Assembly: GCF_017498545.1 (NCBI RefSeq)
Contig: NZ_CP071793.1
Span: forward strand, 6,151,001-6,215,000
Direction: 5' to 3'
DNA from: Sulfidibacter corallicola
Lineage (GTDB): Bacteria; Acidobacteriota; Holophagae; Acanthopleuribacterales; Acanthopleuribacteraceae
DNA length: 64,000 nucleotides
Under the pieces are notes generated by a model. That model made no database searches. It had not been told where the DNA came from and saw nothing but the letters and a program-made list of their open reading frames with translations. Below are positions 10,701 to 18,788 of the stretch, piece after piece; position 1 is the stretch's first letter, and each line of letters opens with the position of its first letter. The translations under genes were made by a program, and so were the position numbers.

Positions 10701-11850
10701 AGTTGGTTTCGCGAACCTTGGTGTCGTCACCGGTTTCCAGATGGTATTTCAGCGTAACTTTCGAGGAGGCGGACCCCACATCCACGCCGAACATCGACGC
10801 GCCGACCCCGATTTCTATCGAAGCTTCGCGCGTGCGGCTGCCACCGCTCCGTTCGAGGACGGTCAGTTCGCTTTGAACTTGATCCATCACGTCTTTGATG
10901 ATCAGGCCCCGTACGGCGGTGCGAAGTTGGTCTGCCACGCCTTCGAGGACCTCGCGATGGAAGCCGGGTAGGTCCTGGCCGTGGTTGTCCAGAAGGTGTT
11001 CGGTGCGATCGAGCAGCCGTTCGTAGACTTCGTACTCGAGATCGGTATTGCGCCCATCGGCGCCGCGGGGTACGGCTTCGATGCCGGCGAACGGATTGGG
11101 TTCATCTTGCAATCCACGAAGTGCGTTGAGCTTGTCGCCCAGTTCGCGGCAGATCCCGACCGCCTCTTGGAGATTCGAGAAATCGTAGACCTCTCCGAGC
11201 AGGTTTTCGGCATGCCAGCAGAGTGAATCCGAAGAGCACCCGTTTTTTTGGAGGGATCTGAGTTTGTCGGCGGCCGCTTCCAGGTCGACGAGCCGATCCG
11301 AGCTCAACGGCATGCCCGCTTCGAGTTTGTTTTGCATGAATTCGGTCATGAGCAGGGCTTCGACGATGTCGCGACCGAATTCGTTGCGCAGCGCGTCCAG
11401 TTCCGCATGGGGAATGACGCCCTGTGCGACGAAGGGTGAGCGTTGGGTCAACTCCTGGTCGTTCAAGGCCAATGCTCGGGCCCGGACCTGTCCGACCGTC
11501 TGCGAACTCAGCGGCGCCTGGTTGCGCTCCATCTGGGCGAGGTTGAATTCCTGGGCGAGCCGGTGAGCGATGGGGGCACCGTATTCGGTTTTCAAGGACG
11601 CCTGAAAATGGGCCAGGGTATCGCGGTTCTCGGCGCCGATGCGATCCACGATGCTGGTGTTGAACATGGTTTGAAAGAACAGCGCGGTGTGGTCGACCAC
11701 GCTCGCCAACGTGGCGCTGACCTTGCGGCCCAACCAGGAACCGATCGAGGTGACGTTGGTGCCGTCGCCGACCTTGTTGTTTTTTGCGACCAGTCGATTG
11801 GTACCGCTTTGCGCACCCCGAAAAAACTGTCTGACATTGTAATTTTCCAT
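7726..11850 (-). CDS. Giant protein with C-terminal ubiquitin-specific protease (peptidase C19) domain
   Basis: A 1374-residue protein. I use ATG at 11850 because the upstream in-frame extension is Arg/Pro-rich, non-coding-like sequence. Residues about 1055-1374 read as a compact USP deubiquitinase. The Cys box is GIPNVTHNNCFLSASLNV (nucleophile Cys1062, codon 8665-8667). QHDASEVLF corresponds to the conserved QxDAxEFL segment. The His box is LHHGDSLDAGHYTTM (His1324), then W-T-H-R-D-D with Asp1339 as third triad member. Spacing matches eukaryotic USPs, where the triad Asp also sits four residues after a Trp. The domain has no other cysteine, so there is no USP zinc finger. The N-terminal ~1000 residues are unfamiliar: helical segments alternating with amphipathic strand-like blocks (SASLSLSLTLGNDKL; FQVKLWGSIEMSATVRF). 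No signal peptide is visible, so it is either cytoplasmic or exported by a dedicated system. A host-directed effector is the natural inference, not shown. Confidence 0.8.
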   Translation of the reverse strand: MENYNVRQFFRGAQSGTNRLVAKNNKVGDGTNVTSIGSWLGRKVSATLASVVDHTALFFQTMFNTSIVDRIGAENRDTLAHFQASLKTEYGAPIAHRLAQEFNLAQMERNQAPLSSQTVGQVRARALALNDQELTQRSPFVAQGVIPHAELDALRNEFGRDIVEALLMTEFMQNKLEAGMPLSSDRLVDLEAAADKLRSLQKNGCSSDSLCWHAENLLGEVYDFSNLQEAVGICRELGDKLNALRGLQDEPNPFAGIEAVPRGADGRNTDLEYEVYERLLDRTEHLLDNHGQDLPGFHREVLEGVADQLRTAVRGLIIKDVMDQVQSELTVLERSGGSRTREASIEIGVGASMFGVDVGSASSKVTLKYHLETGDDTKVRETNSASLSLSLTLGNDKLASVGAGGSAGIGKGTTYPSLEDYVRSQAEKLLDKHFPQASPARHQKFQGQLKMLGVLSPGDRVNLERQVPPNFVQTLSKNGKGSLALQILRFLNTTEGSKTKTTFTKSIGLQDALREQPDLLASANPNYFSVTWQGERHSKTDGQNLLNAVEYQLTALRGRQDSPSKNLEMAAVREDLRQAMHHLEGEFDHFCHLAKPEEVGKSVLRQQRAAKREIKADRGARTTEAYLEGVIHTFTRLSQLYQMTFADHQSPETQDAGFARNLERFGKKLMMPPLDIKPSKLPSRKMVMQGTNDEVSNTFQVKLWGSIEMSATVRFNHIENDANPDNDGDYIGLELAVSGGTSLMDILSGLEGSKNFKGFFEAMMGHKEAESAGLDFGKPVIDFSEVDSELFNMNLKAGAKIQMSFIKSEEGYRLQYTRLSATEQRGIEVPSVPIPIAPGGDLRLGLAASSGSSRNLTERLGTDTLTYIQTKFNNWANDGELDKGKWDQFVTSHRNQFSKIFQNIAYRDGNIRKEILANFRDMGQEHMDPEFDRAMRDFASNPRFEGAFDRAKAALTKYLMSQNERLYAPETARRFTVKSKRTIRGRIAKHLSLNLFHRGRPKTAPSNPLHGSDAANATQKGNPTKESNRRRGSSIDEVGGLAFEATGPIRNHGIPNVTHNNCFLSASLNVIASTPTYRQLFEPETIEANREAIEREFPDLDFADVRRLGAAIRTIVDPVQDNQPAERLNQAVRDILQAMDRLGLLPPARNPEVSAIEAQHDASEVLFARLMPLFDPNGTLTVGEFTTTTYDVDRMRPIRSNDPEQYTDVSGNPRVTDMTRSYVLRLPIGQARSLQDALDRYQSAEALRGVRARNGMQALEGPATRSIQAFGAPPVLNFALGRDSGLGQKDDHDVEIPDTIQFGGETYQLRAAVLHHGDSLDAGHYTTMRHDAEGWTHRDDSRVIPLTDPNQGQNQRALNKGFFFTYVRLDRDEH

Positions 11851-12551
11851 ACGGCGACACTCTAAAGGAAACCGTGCACCAACCGGCAGAACGCGAACAC
11901 GGCCGCCAAGGGGCACCCCGGCGGGATTGCGGGTGCGCCAATGCGGCAGACGTCCTGGCTCGCCAGGGAGCCTCGATCCGCTCAATCACAGGGCTGCGCG
12001 ACGCGTGGGCCTGCGAAGCGCAGGGCCGGATCGCCACGCAAACCTATTCCGGGAACCGGCGACGAGCTTGGCCGATCCGGCAGGCGCGTCGAGGTGGAGC
12101 GGAATGAAATGGGTGCTGGGTTCAGATAAAAATTGCGAAAAAGTAGATGATGATCGGTTATCGATAGTGATAAAGGTTCGATGCTGCGTGCCCCACGCAA
12201 AGAGACCATTCGCCGGTCACGAGACGGCGCGGCAATTTGGGTTGTGTGAGGCTTTCGTCGAACTTCACACTAGCGCTGAATCCCTTGTGAGGCAAAGGAT
12301 TCGGCGCGTTGTGCGTGGTTCGTCACAATTCGGTTCGTACTTTTATCGATCATTCGCTGGAAACGCGGCGTGTGATAGGGTAGGGAAATTTTTTTCAGAG
12401 AGGCCGGCATGGATGGGCTCGCAGCCGATGGGGTCGAGGGCGCTTCGCGAGCACTTGGCCGGAGCTTGGGCCTTCACGTGGAAGAGCCGACTTCGCCTTG
12501 CTCTCCGAGCGCACCTTCGCGGCTTGGCGAGTTAGGACGCGGCTTCGCCCC
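11851..12551. other. Gene-less stretch upstream of the USP-domain gene
   Basis: There are 701 bases between the start of the USP-domain gene and the 3' end of ppk, both on the minus strand. It must hold the promoter of the USP gene, but I see no convincing -35/-10 pair. An AT-rich patch at about 12120-12180 contains the interrupted palindrome TTATC-GATAGT-GATAA, a possible operator. A second AT-rich patch is near 12385-12400. Open frames here look like chance. Confidence 0.5.
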
Positions 12552-14789
12552 TCAGTACGAACTCCAATAGACTTTCTTCGATTTGGCCTTGGACTTGACG
12601 CGCTTGAACTTGCCCAATGCCGACTCGCGTTTTTCGGCGATTTCGATGACCCGTTCCTGGCAGCCCTTTTCCTCGGCCGGATTGGACGGTTGGCGCTGGA
12701 CGTAGGTGCCGTCCGGCTTCATGTCCCAGGTGCTGCGCCGATCGGCCAACTGAATGTCCAGCAACTTGCCCAGGTCGCGCTGCAGAATGGGATCTTCGAT
12801 GGGCACCAGAACCTCGACCCGGCTCTCCAGGTTCCGCGTCATGATGTCGGCACTGCCGAGGAAGATCTCGGGCGTGCCGCCGTTGCGGAAATAATAGACC
12901 CGTGCGTGCTCCAGGAAGCGGCCCACGATGCTGATCACCGTGATCGTGTCCGACAGGTCGGCGATGCCCGGTCTCAGGCGGCAGGTGTCGCGCACGATCA
13001 GCTCCACCTTGACCCCGGCCATACCTGCCTTGTACAGGGCCCGGGTGATGTCCGAATCCTCCAAGGCGTTCATCTTGAGTCGAATGTGGCCCGGCTCACC
13101 GCTTTTCTGGAACTCGATCTCGCGGTTGATCTTGCTGATGATCTTGCGCTTCATGTCGCTCGGCGCCACCACCAGCTTTTTATACTGGCGCTTGGGCGTG
13201 AATCCGGTGCTCAGGTAGTTGAAGAACTCGGTCAGGTCCTGACCGATCTGGGCATCGCAGGTGAAGTATCCCAGATCCGTGTAGAGGCGCGCGGTGCCGC
13301 CGTGGTAGTTGCCCGTACCGATGTGGGCGTAGCGGCGAATGCCGTCGTAGTCCTTGCGCACCACCAGGATGGTCTTGCTGTGGGTCTTGAAACCCACCAC
13401 GCCGTAGGTCACGTGAATGCCCGCTTCCTCAAGCCGGTTCGCCCAGCGGATGTTGGCCGCCTCGTCGAAGCGTGCCTTCAACTCCACCACGACCGCCACC
13501 TGCTTGCCGTTGAGCGCGGCGTTGACCAGCGAGTGAATGACCTTCGAGTCCTTGGAGGTGCGGTACAGCGTCATCTTGATCGCGCGGACCTTGGGATCGT
13601 TGCTGGCCTCCAACAGGAAGCGCTCGACGGAGGAGGAAAACGATTCGAAGGGGTGGTAGATCAGGATGGGTCCGTTGCGGCGCAGGTTGTGGAAGAAGTT
13701 CGACTTCTCTTGAAGTCGAGGATGGTCGACCGGGTGGTGGGCCGGATCGCGCAACTGGGGCAGATCCAGCATGGCCACTTCCATCAGGTCCGACTTACCC
13801 ATCATGCCCTTGACTTCGAAGACGTCGGATTCCTCGTCCAATCCCAGCTCGGCCGCCAACATGCCGCGGTTGTTCTTGTTCATCTGCGGAGAAACCTGGA
13901 GACGCACGATCGCCGCGAATCGGCGATAGCGCAACTCGGTTTCGATCATTTCCAGCAGGTCGTCGGCCTGTTCCTCGTCCAGTTCGGTGACCGCGTTGCG
14001 GGTCACGCGGAACATGGCCGAATCGAGCACTTCCATCTTGGGAAACAGCAGGTCCAGGTTTTGGGACATGACGTCTTCCAGGCGTGCGAAACGATAGGTG
14101 CCGGGAATGCGCAGGAAGCGCGGCACGTCCGGTCCCACGGGGACCTTGACCCGCGCCAGGGCCGGCTGCTCCTCGCCCGGGTGGCGCAGGGTGACCAGCA
14201 GGTTCAGCGAGAGGTTCGAAATGAAGGGGAAGGGGTGGGCCGGGTCGATGCCTTGCGGGGTGACGAGCGGGAAGATGTTGGCGTAGAAGTAGTCGCGCAG
14301 GTAGACCTGCTCTTCGGCGCTGAATTGGGGCCACTCCAGCAGCTCGATGCCGTTCTCCTGCAACAGTTCGGTCAGGTGCATGAACAGTTGGTTCTTTTCT
14401 TCCTCGATATCGCGAATGATGTGGTGGCACGCTTCGATCTGTTGCTGCGGGTTGCGCCCGTCCACCGACAGATCGGTCAGGCCGGCGCCGATCTGTTGTT
14501 TGAGGCCGCCGATGCGTTTCATGAAAAACTCGTCCAGGTTGGAACAGACGATGGCTACGAACTTCACGCGTTCCAGGAGCTTGGTACGCGGATCTTGGGC
14601 TTCGGCCAGGACGCGCCGGTTGAAGTTCAACCAGGTGATTTCGCGGTTCAGATAGAGTTCCGGCGCACTGGGATCCCAGTTCTTGCCATCGGGGCGGCGA
14701 GGAACGCTCTGAACGTCCGAGACGCTGTCGTCGCCAAGCGTGTGAGAGGTCCTGATATCGCTATTCGAAGCCTGCTTTTGTTCCAACAA
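12552..14789 (-). CDS. ppk1: Polyphosphate kinase 1
   Basis: A 745-residue PPK1, the membrane-associated enzyme that reversibly polymerises the gamma-phosphate of ATP into polyphosphate. The N-domain motif SNLDEFFMKRIGGLKQQI, the head-domain LVTPQGIDPAHPFPF, the catalytic-domain KMTLYRTS and HIGTGNYHGGTARLYTDLG (carrying the autophosphorylated histidine) are all present, as is DIMTRNLESRVEVL near the end. Length is normal for the family. The start is TTG at 14789, because AGGAGG lies 5 bases upstream and the extra residues to the next Met are absent. The tail is lysine/serine-rich. sixA precedes it on the same strand with a 23-base gap, so both are probably one transcript. Confidence 0.96.
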   Translation of the reverse strand: MLEQKQASNSDIRTSHTLGDDSVSDVQSVPRRPDGKNWDPSAPELYLNREITWLNFNRRVLAEAQDPRTKLLERVKFVAIVCSNLDEFFMKRIGGLKQQIGAGLTDLSVDGRNPQQQIEACHHIIRDIEEEKNQLFMHLTELLQENGIELLEWPQFSAEEQVYLRDYFYANIFPLVTPQGIDPAHPFPFISNLSLNLLVTLRHPGEEQPALARVKVPVGPDVPRFLRIPGTYRFARLEDVMSQNLDLLFPKMEVLDSAMFRVTRNAVTELDEEQADDLLEMIETELRYRRFAAIVRLQVSPQMNKNNRGMLAAELGLDEESDVFEVKGMMGKSDLMEVAMLDLPQLRDPAHHPVDHPRLQEKSNFFHNLRRNGPILIYHPFESFSSSVERFLLEASNDPKVRAIKMTLYRTSKDSKVIHSLVNAALNGKQVAVVVELKARFDEAANIRWANRLEEAGIHVTYGVVGFKTHSKTILVVRKDYDGIRRYAHIGTGNYHGGTARLYTDLGYFTCDAQIGQDLTEFFNYLSTGFTPKRQYKKLVVAPSDMKRKIISKINREIEFQKSGEPGHIRLKMNALEDSDITRALYKAGMAGVKVELIVRDTCRLRPGIADLSDTITVISIVGRFLEHARVYYFRNGGTPEIFLGSADIMTRNLESRVEVLVPIEDPILQRDLGKLLDIQLADRRSTWDMKPDGTYVQRQPSNPAEEKGCQERVIEIAEKRESALGKFKRVKSKAKSKKVYWSSY

Positions 14790-14812
14790 AGATGCCTCCT
14801 AACTTGAATCGG

Positions 14813-15394
14813 TTACCGCGAAATAGAACCCCGTCGGGCGTCGTCCGCGACGCGTTTCCCCTCGAGCATGGGGGGGTGGGCTGGTAACAGGGTGCGGGGC
14901 CGGGTGATGCTCAACAGGGTGGCGCAGCCTGGCGCCACCTTTTTCCAGGGCGTTTGAATCGACAAACGCACCAACGTGGCCGTGGGGATGAGTTTTCCAT
15001 CGGGAGGTGTCGGCGGTTCCTGGGCACACAAGAACCGGGTGAGGTCCTCCAAATCGGGGTTGTGACCGACCAGCATGAGGCGTTGAAGTGCGGGCGTCGC
15101 CTTTTGGATGAGCCGAATCATGTAGTCGGTGTCGGCGAAGTACAGTTTTTTCTTCCAGATGACGTCACCGTAGGGGTAATCCATGGCGCGACATACGCGC
15201 TTGGTGGTCATGGCCGCGCGCATGGCCGTGGAAGAGAAGACCATGTCCGGAATCCAGTGCTCGTCCAGCAGGTAGTGACCGATATTGGTCGCGTCCCGGC
15301 GACCGCGTTTCTTGAGAGGGCGCTCGTAATCGCCCAACAGGGGATCGTCCCAGGACGATTTCCCGTGACGAAGGATCAGAAGTTCACGAGTCAT
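14813..15394 (-). CDS. sixA: SixA-type phosphohistidine phosphatase
   Basis: A 193-residue histidine phosphatase superfamily protein. The RHG motif (LLILRHGKSSWDD, His near residue 10) provides the phospho-accepting histidine, and LVGHNPDLEDL provides the second catalytic histidine. KKRGRRDATNIG with SSTAMRAAMT matches the SixA branch. SixA enzymes remove phosphate from phosphohistidine, as in phosphorelay or PTS proteins. It sits directly before ppk1. PPK1 works through a phosphohistidine intermediate, so a functional link is conceivable but unproven. The C-terminal ~30 residues after the domain are basic and may be disordered. Confidence 0.88.
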   Translation of the reverse strand: MTRELLILRHGKSSWDDPLLGDYERPLKKRGRRDATNIGHYLLDEHWIPDMVFSSTAMRAAMTTKRVCRAMDYPYGDVIWKKKLYFADTDYMIRLIQKATPALQRLMLVGHNPDLEDLTRFLCAQEPPTPPDGKLIPTATLVRLSIQTPWKKVAPGCATLLSITRPRTLLPAHPPMLEGKRVADDARRGSISR

Positions 15395-15518
15395 AGGTCA
15401 TCTCTAATAATGGCAAAGGGATAGCGATGAGGTGATCGCGAAGTGTCTCCCTAAGCATACCAGGAATCGAGGGTCGGGGGAAAGCGCCTGGTCCGGTCAG
15501 GGCAAACCGCTCCGTCCC

Positions 15519-15558
15519 AAAAAAAGAAAAGGCCCGGTCGCCTGGACCGAGCCTCTTT
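15519..15558 (-). terminator. Rho-independent terminator after prc
   Basis: Read on the minus strand, AGGCTCGGTC pairs with GACCGGGCCT (one G-U pair) across CAGGC and is followed by TTTTCTTTTTTT. It ends the prc transcript before sixA. Confidence 0.8.
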
Positions 15559-15609
15559 GAAACGAAAGGGTTTGTAATGGGTTCCCGAACGCCGTTGCGG
15601 CGCGGGGGA

Positions 15610-17814
15610 TTACAGCGAATCTTTTTTGCCTCTGGTCGTCCGCAGGCCGGCGAAGCCCTCACCGCGCAGGGAAATGTAGTCCCGCATGACCATCAGGCAC
15701 TCTTCCAGGATGTAGTCCGGGATTGCCACCTTTTCTTCGTCGTCTTTCTCGGCACCGGCGATTGTTTCGGCTTTGTTTTCGTCGGGCTTCTCATCCTCGG
15801 GGGCCACGATGGCCTTATTGTTTTCCAGGATGATGGTTTCGTCGGTCTTGATGCCGGAAACGCGGATCTTACGAGATTCGTCGCGGGCGTTTTCCTTGGC
15901 TTCGAGCTCCTCTTTCTCTTTCTGGCGCTCCGCCAGAACCAGGCTCACGCTGTTGCGTTCGCGGTTCTTTTTGCGATAGGCGGAATCCTCGGCGAGGTAT
16001 TGAAACTCGTTGTTTTTGGTCAGACGCTTGGCCGAGTTGGCCTTGAGTACCGGCACCAGATCGCGGACGAGGCCGTAGTTCTTGTGCGGGACCGCGTCGA
16101 TTTCATCCCAGGGCAGGGCGTAGTCCAAGTCCTCTTCGCCCACGTCCAGATCGTCGTAGGGGGAGGGCAGGACCACGTCGGGTTCGACCCCTTTGAATTG
16201 AGTCGAGCTGCCGGAAATGCGGTAGAACTTGAGCGTGGTCATCTTGAGGGCACCGGCCACGTCTTCGGCGAAGGCCCGGCGCATCTGTTTGTTGAGCGAG
16301 GGTTGCAGCGAGAAGATGTTCTGGACCGTGCCCTTGCCGTGGGTGGACTTGGCGCCCACGACCACGCCGCGGTCGTAATCCTGAATGGCGCCGGCGAAGA
16401 TTTCCGAAGCCGAGGCGCTGAACACGCTGGTCAACACGACCAGCGGGCCGCGATAGCGCAACTCGTCGTCGGGATCGCGGTGAACCCGAACGCGGCCGTT
16501 GAAGTCGCGAACCTGAACCACGGGACCCTCGTCGATGAACACACCGGTCAGTTCGATGGCTTCATCCAGTGCGCCACCGCCGTTCTGGCGGAGGTCGATG
16601 ACCAGGCCGTCGATGTTCTTGCTCTCCAGCTTGGCGATCAGGCGACGTACGTCGCGAGTGGTGGATTTGTAATTGGGATCGCCGGCCACTTTGGCGGACG
16701 TATCCATGTAAAAAGAGGGGATTTCGATAACACCGACGCGCATTGCATTGCCGTTCTCACCCTCCATTTCCATGATTTCCGCCTTGGCGTCCATCGCGGT
16801 GATTTCCACGCGGTCGCGAATCAGGGCGACCTCTTTGGTTTGCGAGTAATCCTTGGCGTCGCCGGGAATCATCAGCAGCCGGACCAGGGAGCCCTTGGGG
16901 CCGCGAATCTTCTTGACCACCTTGTCCAGGCGCAGGTCGACGACGTCTTCGTACTCACCCTTCTTACCCTGGGCCACGCCGATGATCTTGTCTTCGGGCT
17001 TGATCTTGCTGCTCTTTTCCGCCGGGCCGCCCTTGACCAGGGCCGCCACGACCGTGTATTCGCCTTCGGTGCGCAAGGTGGCGCCGATGCCTTCCAGCGA
17101 ATGACCCATCTCGATGTCGAAATTCTCCTTGGTCATCGGCTTGAGGTAGGCGGAATGTGGGTCGAAGGTTCGCGCGACCGAGGAGAGGAAGGTTTCCAGG
17201 ACATCCGTCTCGTCCAGGTCGCGGTTGTTCCGGCTAAGGCGCTCATAGCGTTTGCGCAGCAGGTCCAGGGTGTCTTTTTTGGGTTTGCCCTGGAGCTCGA
17301 AGCGAATCAAGTCTTCCTTCAAGCGGCGGCGCCAGATTTGGTTCAATTCATCCTTGGACTTGGCCCACGGTTGTTCGTGGCGTCTCAGGACGTAACCCTC
17401 CACTTTCGTGAAATCGAATTCCTGATCCAATAGCTCGTTGATGTTCTCGACCCGTTCGTCCACGCGTTGCCGGAATCGATTGTAGATCAGGAAGGCGGTG
17501 CTGACATTGGCGGGAACCATGCGCAGTTGATCGTCGAATTGGGTTTCCCAGGCACGAAATTGCTGGATGTCGGATTCCAGGAAAAACATGCGGTTGTAGT
17601 CGAGGGACTCCAGATACTCCTTGAAGACGCGCTTGGACAGGTCGTCGTCTAGATTCAGACCACTGTAGTGGTAAAGGCTGAGGAAATTGGAAACCAGGTT
17701 GGCCACGTAGGGCTGGTACTCGATAGATTTGAGCTTTCCGGTTTCCGCGACCGCCGTTGCGGTAAACAAAACGATGGTGACGATGGCGATCATCTTCTTG
17801 AAGTAGCTTGCCAT
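15610..17814 (-). CDS. prc: Tail-specific (C-terminal processing) protease
   Basis: A 734-residue periplasmic S41 protease. A signal peptide is visible (KKMIAIVTIVLFTATAVAE). The N-terminal helical domain (LDYNRMFFLESDIQQF) and a PDZ domain (about residues 230-320, GIGATLRTEGEYTVVAALV) come before the protease core. The core holds VIDLRQNGGGALDEA, the nucleophile region VFSASASEIFAGA and the general-base lysine in STHGKGTVQ. The charged DUF3340-like tail ends in Lys/Asp/Glu-rich sequence. In known bacteria Prc degrades proteins with non-polar C-termini and trims lipoproteins and cell-wall hydrolases. GGGGGAT precedes ATG 17814. Length is like E. coli Prc (about 680), slightly longer at the C-terminus. 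Confidence 0.93.
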   Translation of the reverse strand: MASYFKKMIAIVTIVLFTATAVAETGKLKSIEYQPYVANLVSNFLSLYHYSGLNLDDDLSKRVFKEYLESLDYNRMFFLESDIQQFRAWETQFDDQLRMVPANVSTAFLIYNRFRQRVDERVENINELLDQEFDFTKVEGYVLRRHEQPWAKSKDELNQIWRRRLKEDLIRFELQGKPKKDTLDLLRKRYERLSRNNRDLDETDVLETFLSSVARTFDPHSAYLKPMTKENFDIEMGHSLEGIGATLRTEGEYTVVAALVKGGPAEKSSKIKPEDKIIGVAQGKKGEYEDVVDLRLDKVVKKIRGPKGSLVRLLMIPGDAKDYSQTKEVALIRDRVEITAMDAKAEIMEMEGENGNAMRVGVIEIPSFYMDTSAKVAGDPNYKSTTRDVRRLIAKLESKNIDGLVIDLRQNGGGALDEAIELTGVFIDEGPVVQVRDFNGRVRVHRDPDDELRYRGPLVVLTSVFSASASEIFAGAIQDYDRGVVVGAKSTHGKGTVQNIFSLQPSLNKQMRRAFAEDVAGALKMTTLKFYRISGSSTQFKGVEPDVVLPSPYDDLDVGEEDLDYALPWDEIDAVPHKNYGLVRDLVPVLKANSAKRLTKNNEFQYLAEDSAYRKKNRERNSVSLVLAERQKEKEELEAKENARDESRKIRVSGIKTDETIILENNKAIVAPEDEKPDENKAETIAGAEKDDEEKVAIPDYILEECLMVMRDYISLRGEGFAGLRTTRGKKDSL

Positions 17815-17911
17815 GGATCCCCCAAATTCGCGTGATTTTTACATTCTAAGCCTTTCCATACGACGGTACCATGGCAAAAGTTCCTCGGCCCGACTGGCGA
17901 AAAGGCTGTGT

Positions 17912-18496
17912 TCATGCCTGTTTCAGCGCCTCCAGGTGGCGGCGGAACAGATTGTCGCGCCAAGTCGTGAAGCGGCCCTGATCGCGATAGGCGGCGGCGT
18001 AGGCCACGTAGTGATGCGCTCGCTCGATGAGGAACGCCCGTTCCGATTCCTTGAGATCCCGAACGACTTTGGCGGGGCGCCCCAGGATCAGGACGCCGGG
18101 TGGAAATTCCTTGCCTTCGGTGACCAGGCTGCCGGCCCCGACGATGGTGTCCTCGGCGATGACCGCGCCATCCATGACCGTCGAGTGCATGCCGATCATG
18201 ACGCGATGGCCGATGGTGCAGCCGTGAGCGATGACGCCGTGTCCGAAGGTCACGTCGTCGCCGATGTGTAGCGGATTGGTTTGGTAGCTGGTGTGGAAGG
18301 TACAGTTGTCTTGAACGTTGGTTCGATTGCCGACGCGGATTTCGTGAACGTCGCCGCGGATGGCGGCCTGAAACCACACGGAGCAATGATCGCCGAGCAC
18401 GACGTCGCCGTTGATGCGGGCGCTCACGTCAATGAAACAGTTGTCGGGGATGATCGGATCTTTGGCCAGGTGGGGCAACGACAAAGATTCCGTCAT
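17912..18496 (-). CDS. Gamma-class carbonic anhydrase family protein
   Basis: A 194-residue left-handed beta-helix protein built of hexapeptide repeats (INGDVVLGDHCSVWFQAAIRG). Three histidines sit where the family binds metal: CTFHTS, then FGHGVIAHGC. The C-terminal helix (about 150-194) packs against the helix in homologues such as YrdA/CaiE. The family includes true carbonic anhydrases and proteins without measurable activity, so the activity is uncertain. It lies between murB and prc on the same strand, with 292 and 97 bases of spacing, so it may be transcribed separately. Confidence 0.85.
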   Translation of the reverse strand: MTESLSLPHLAKDPIIPDNCFIDVSARINGDVVLGDHCSVWFQAAIRGDVHEIRVGNRTNVQDNCTFHTSYQTNPLHIGDDVTFGHGVIAHGCTIGHRVMIGMHSTVMDGAVIAEDTIVGAGSLVTEGKEFPPGVLILGRPAKVVRDLKESERAFLIERAHHYVAYAAAYRDQGRFTTWRDNLFRRHLEALKQA

Positions 18497-18583
18497 GGCG
18501 AGCTCCTTTTCATTTGTGGATGGTATCGGGAAGGTCGAAATGGAGAAATTTTTGGAACAGGACCTGGGCCCAGCAACACCGGT

Positions 18584-18617
18584 GCCAGCGGGTTGGAAAG
18601 GAGCCGCACCCGCTGGC
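18584..18617. repeat. Perfect 10-bp inverted repeat
   Basis: GCCAGCGGGT (18584-18593) is an exact reverse complement of ACCCGCTGGC (18608-18617), with a 14-base loop. There is no T-run on either side, so it is not a simple terminator. It lies in the 292 bases between murB and the carbonic-anhydrase gene. Confidence 0.7.
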
Positions 18618-18788
18618 CTTGGCCGAGCCGAATCTGCCGGAACGGAAGGGTGGAACCGCTCGGTACATGGATTCGATAACGCTATGGAATGGATCCTACT
18701 TCCTACATCATTCTAACACTCGAGACGCGGGTGGCTCCCAAGCCCGAGTCGATGCCTGTCACATTTTGTCGCGAGAAGTGGCGCGGCG

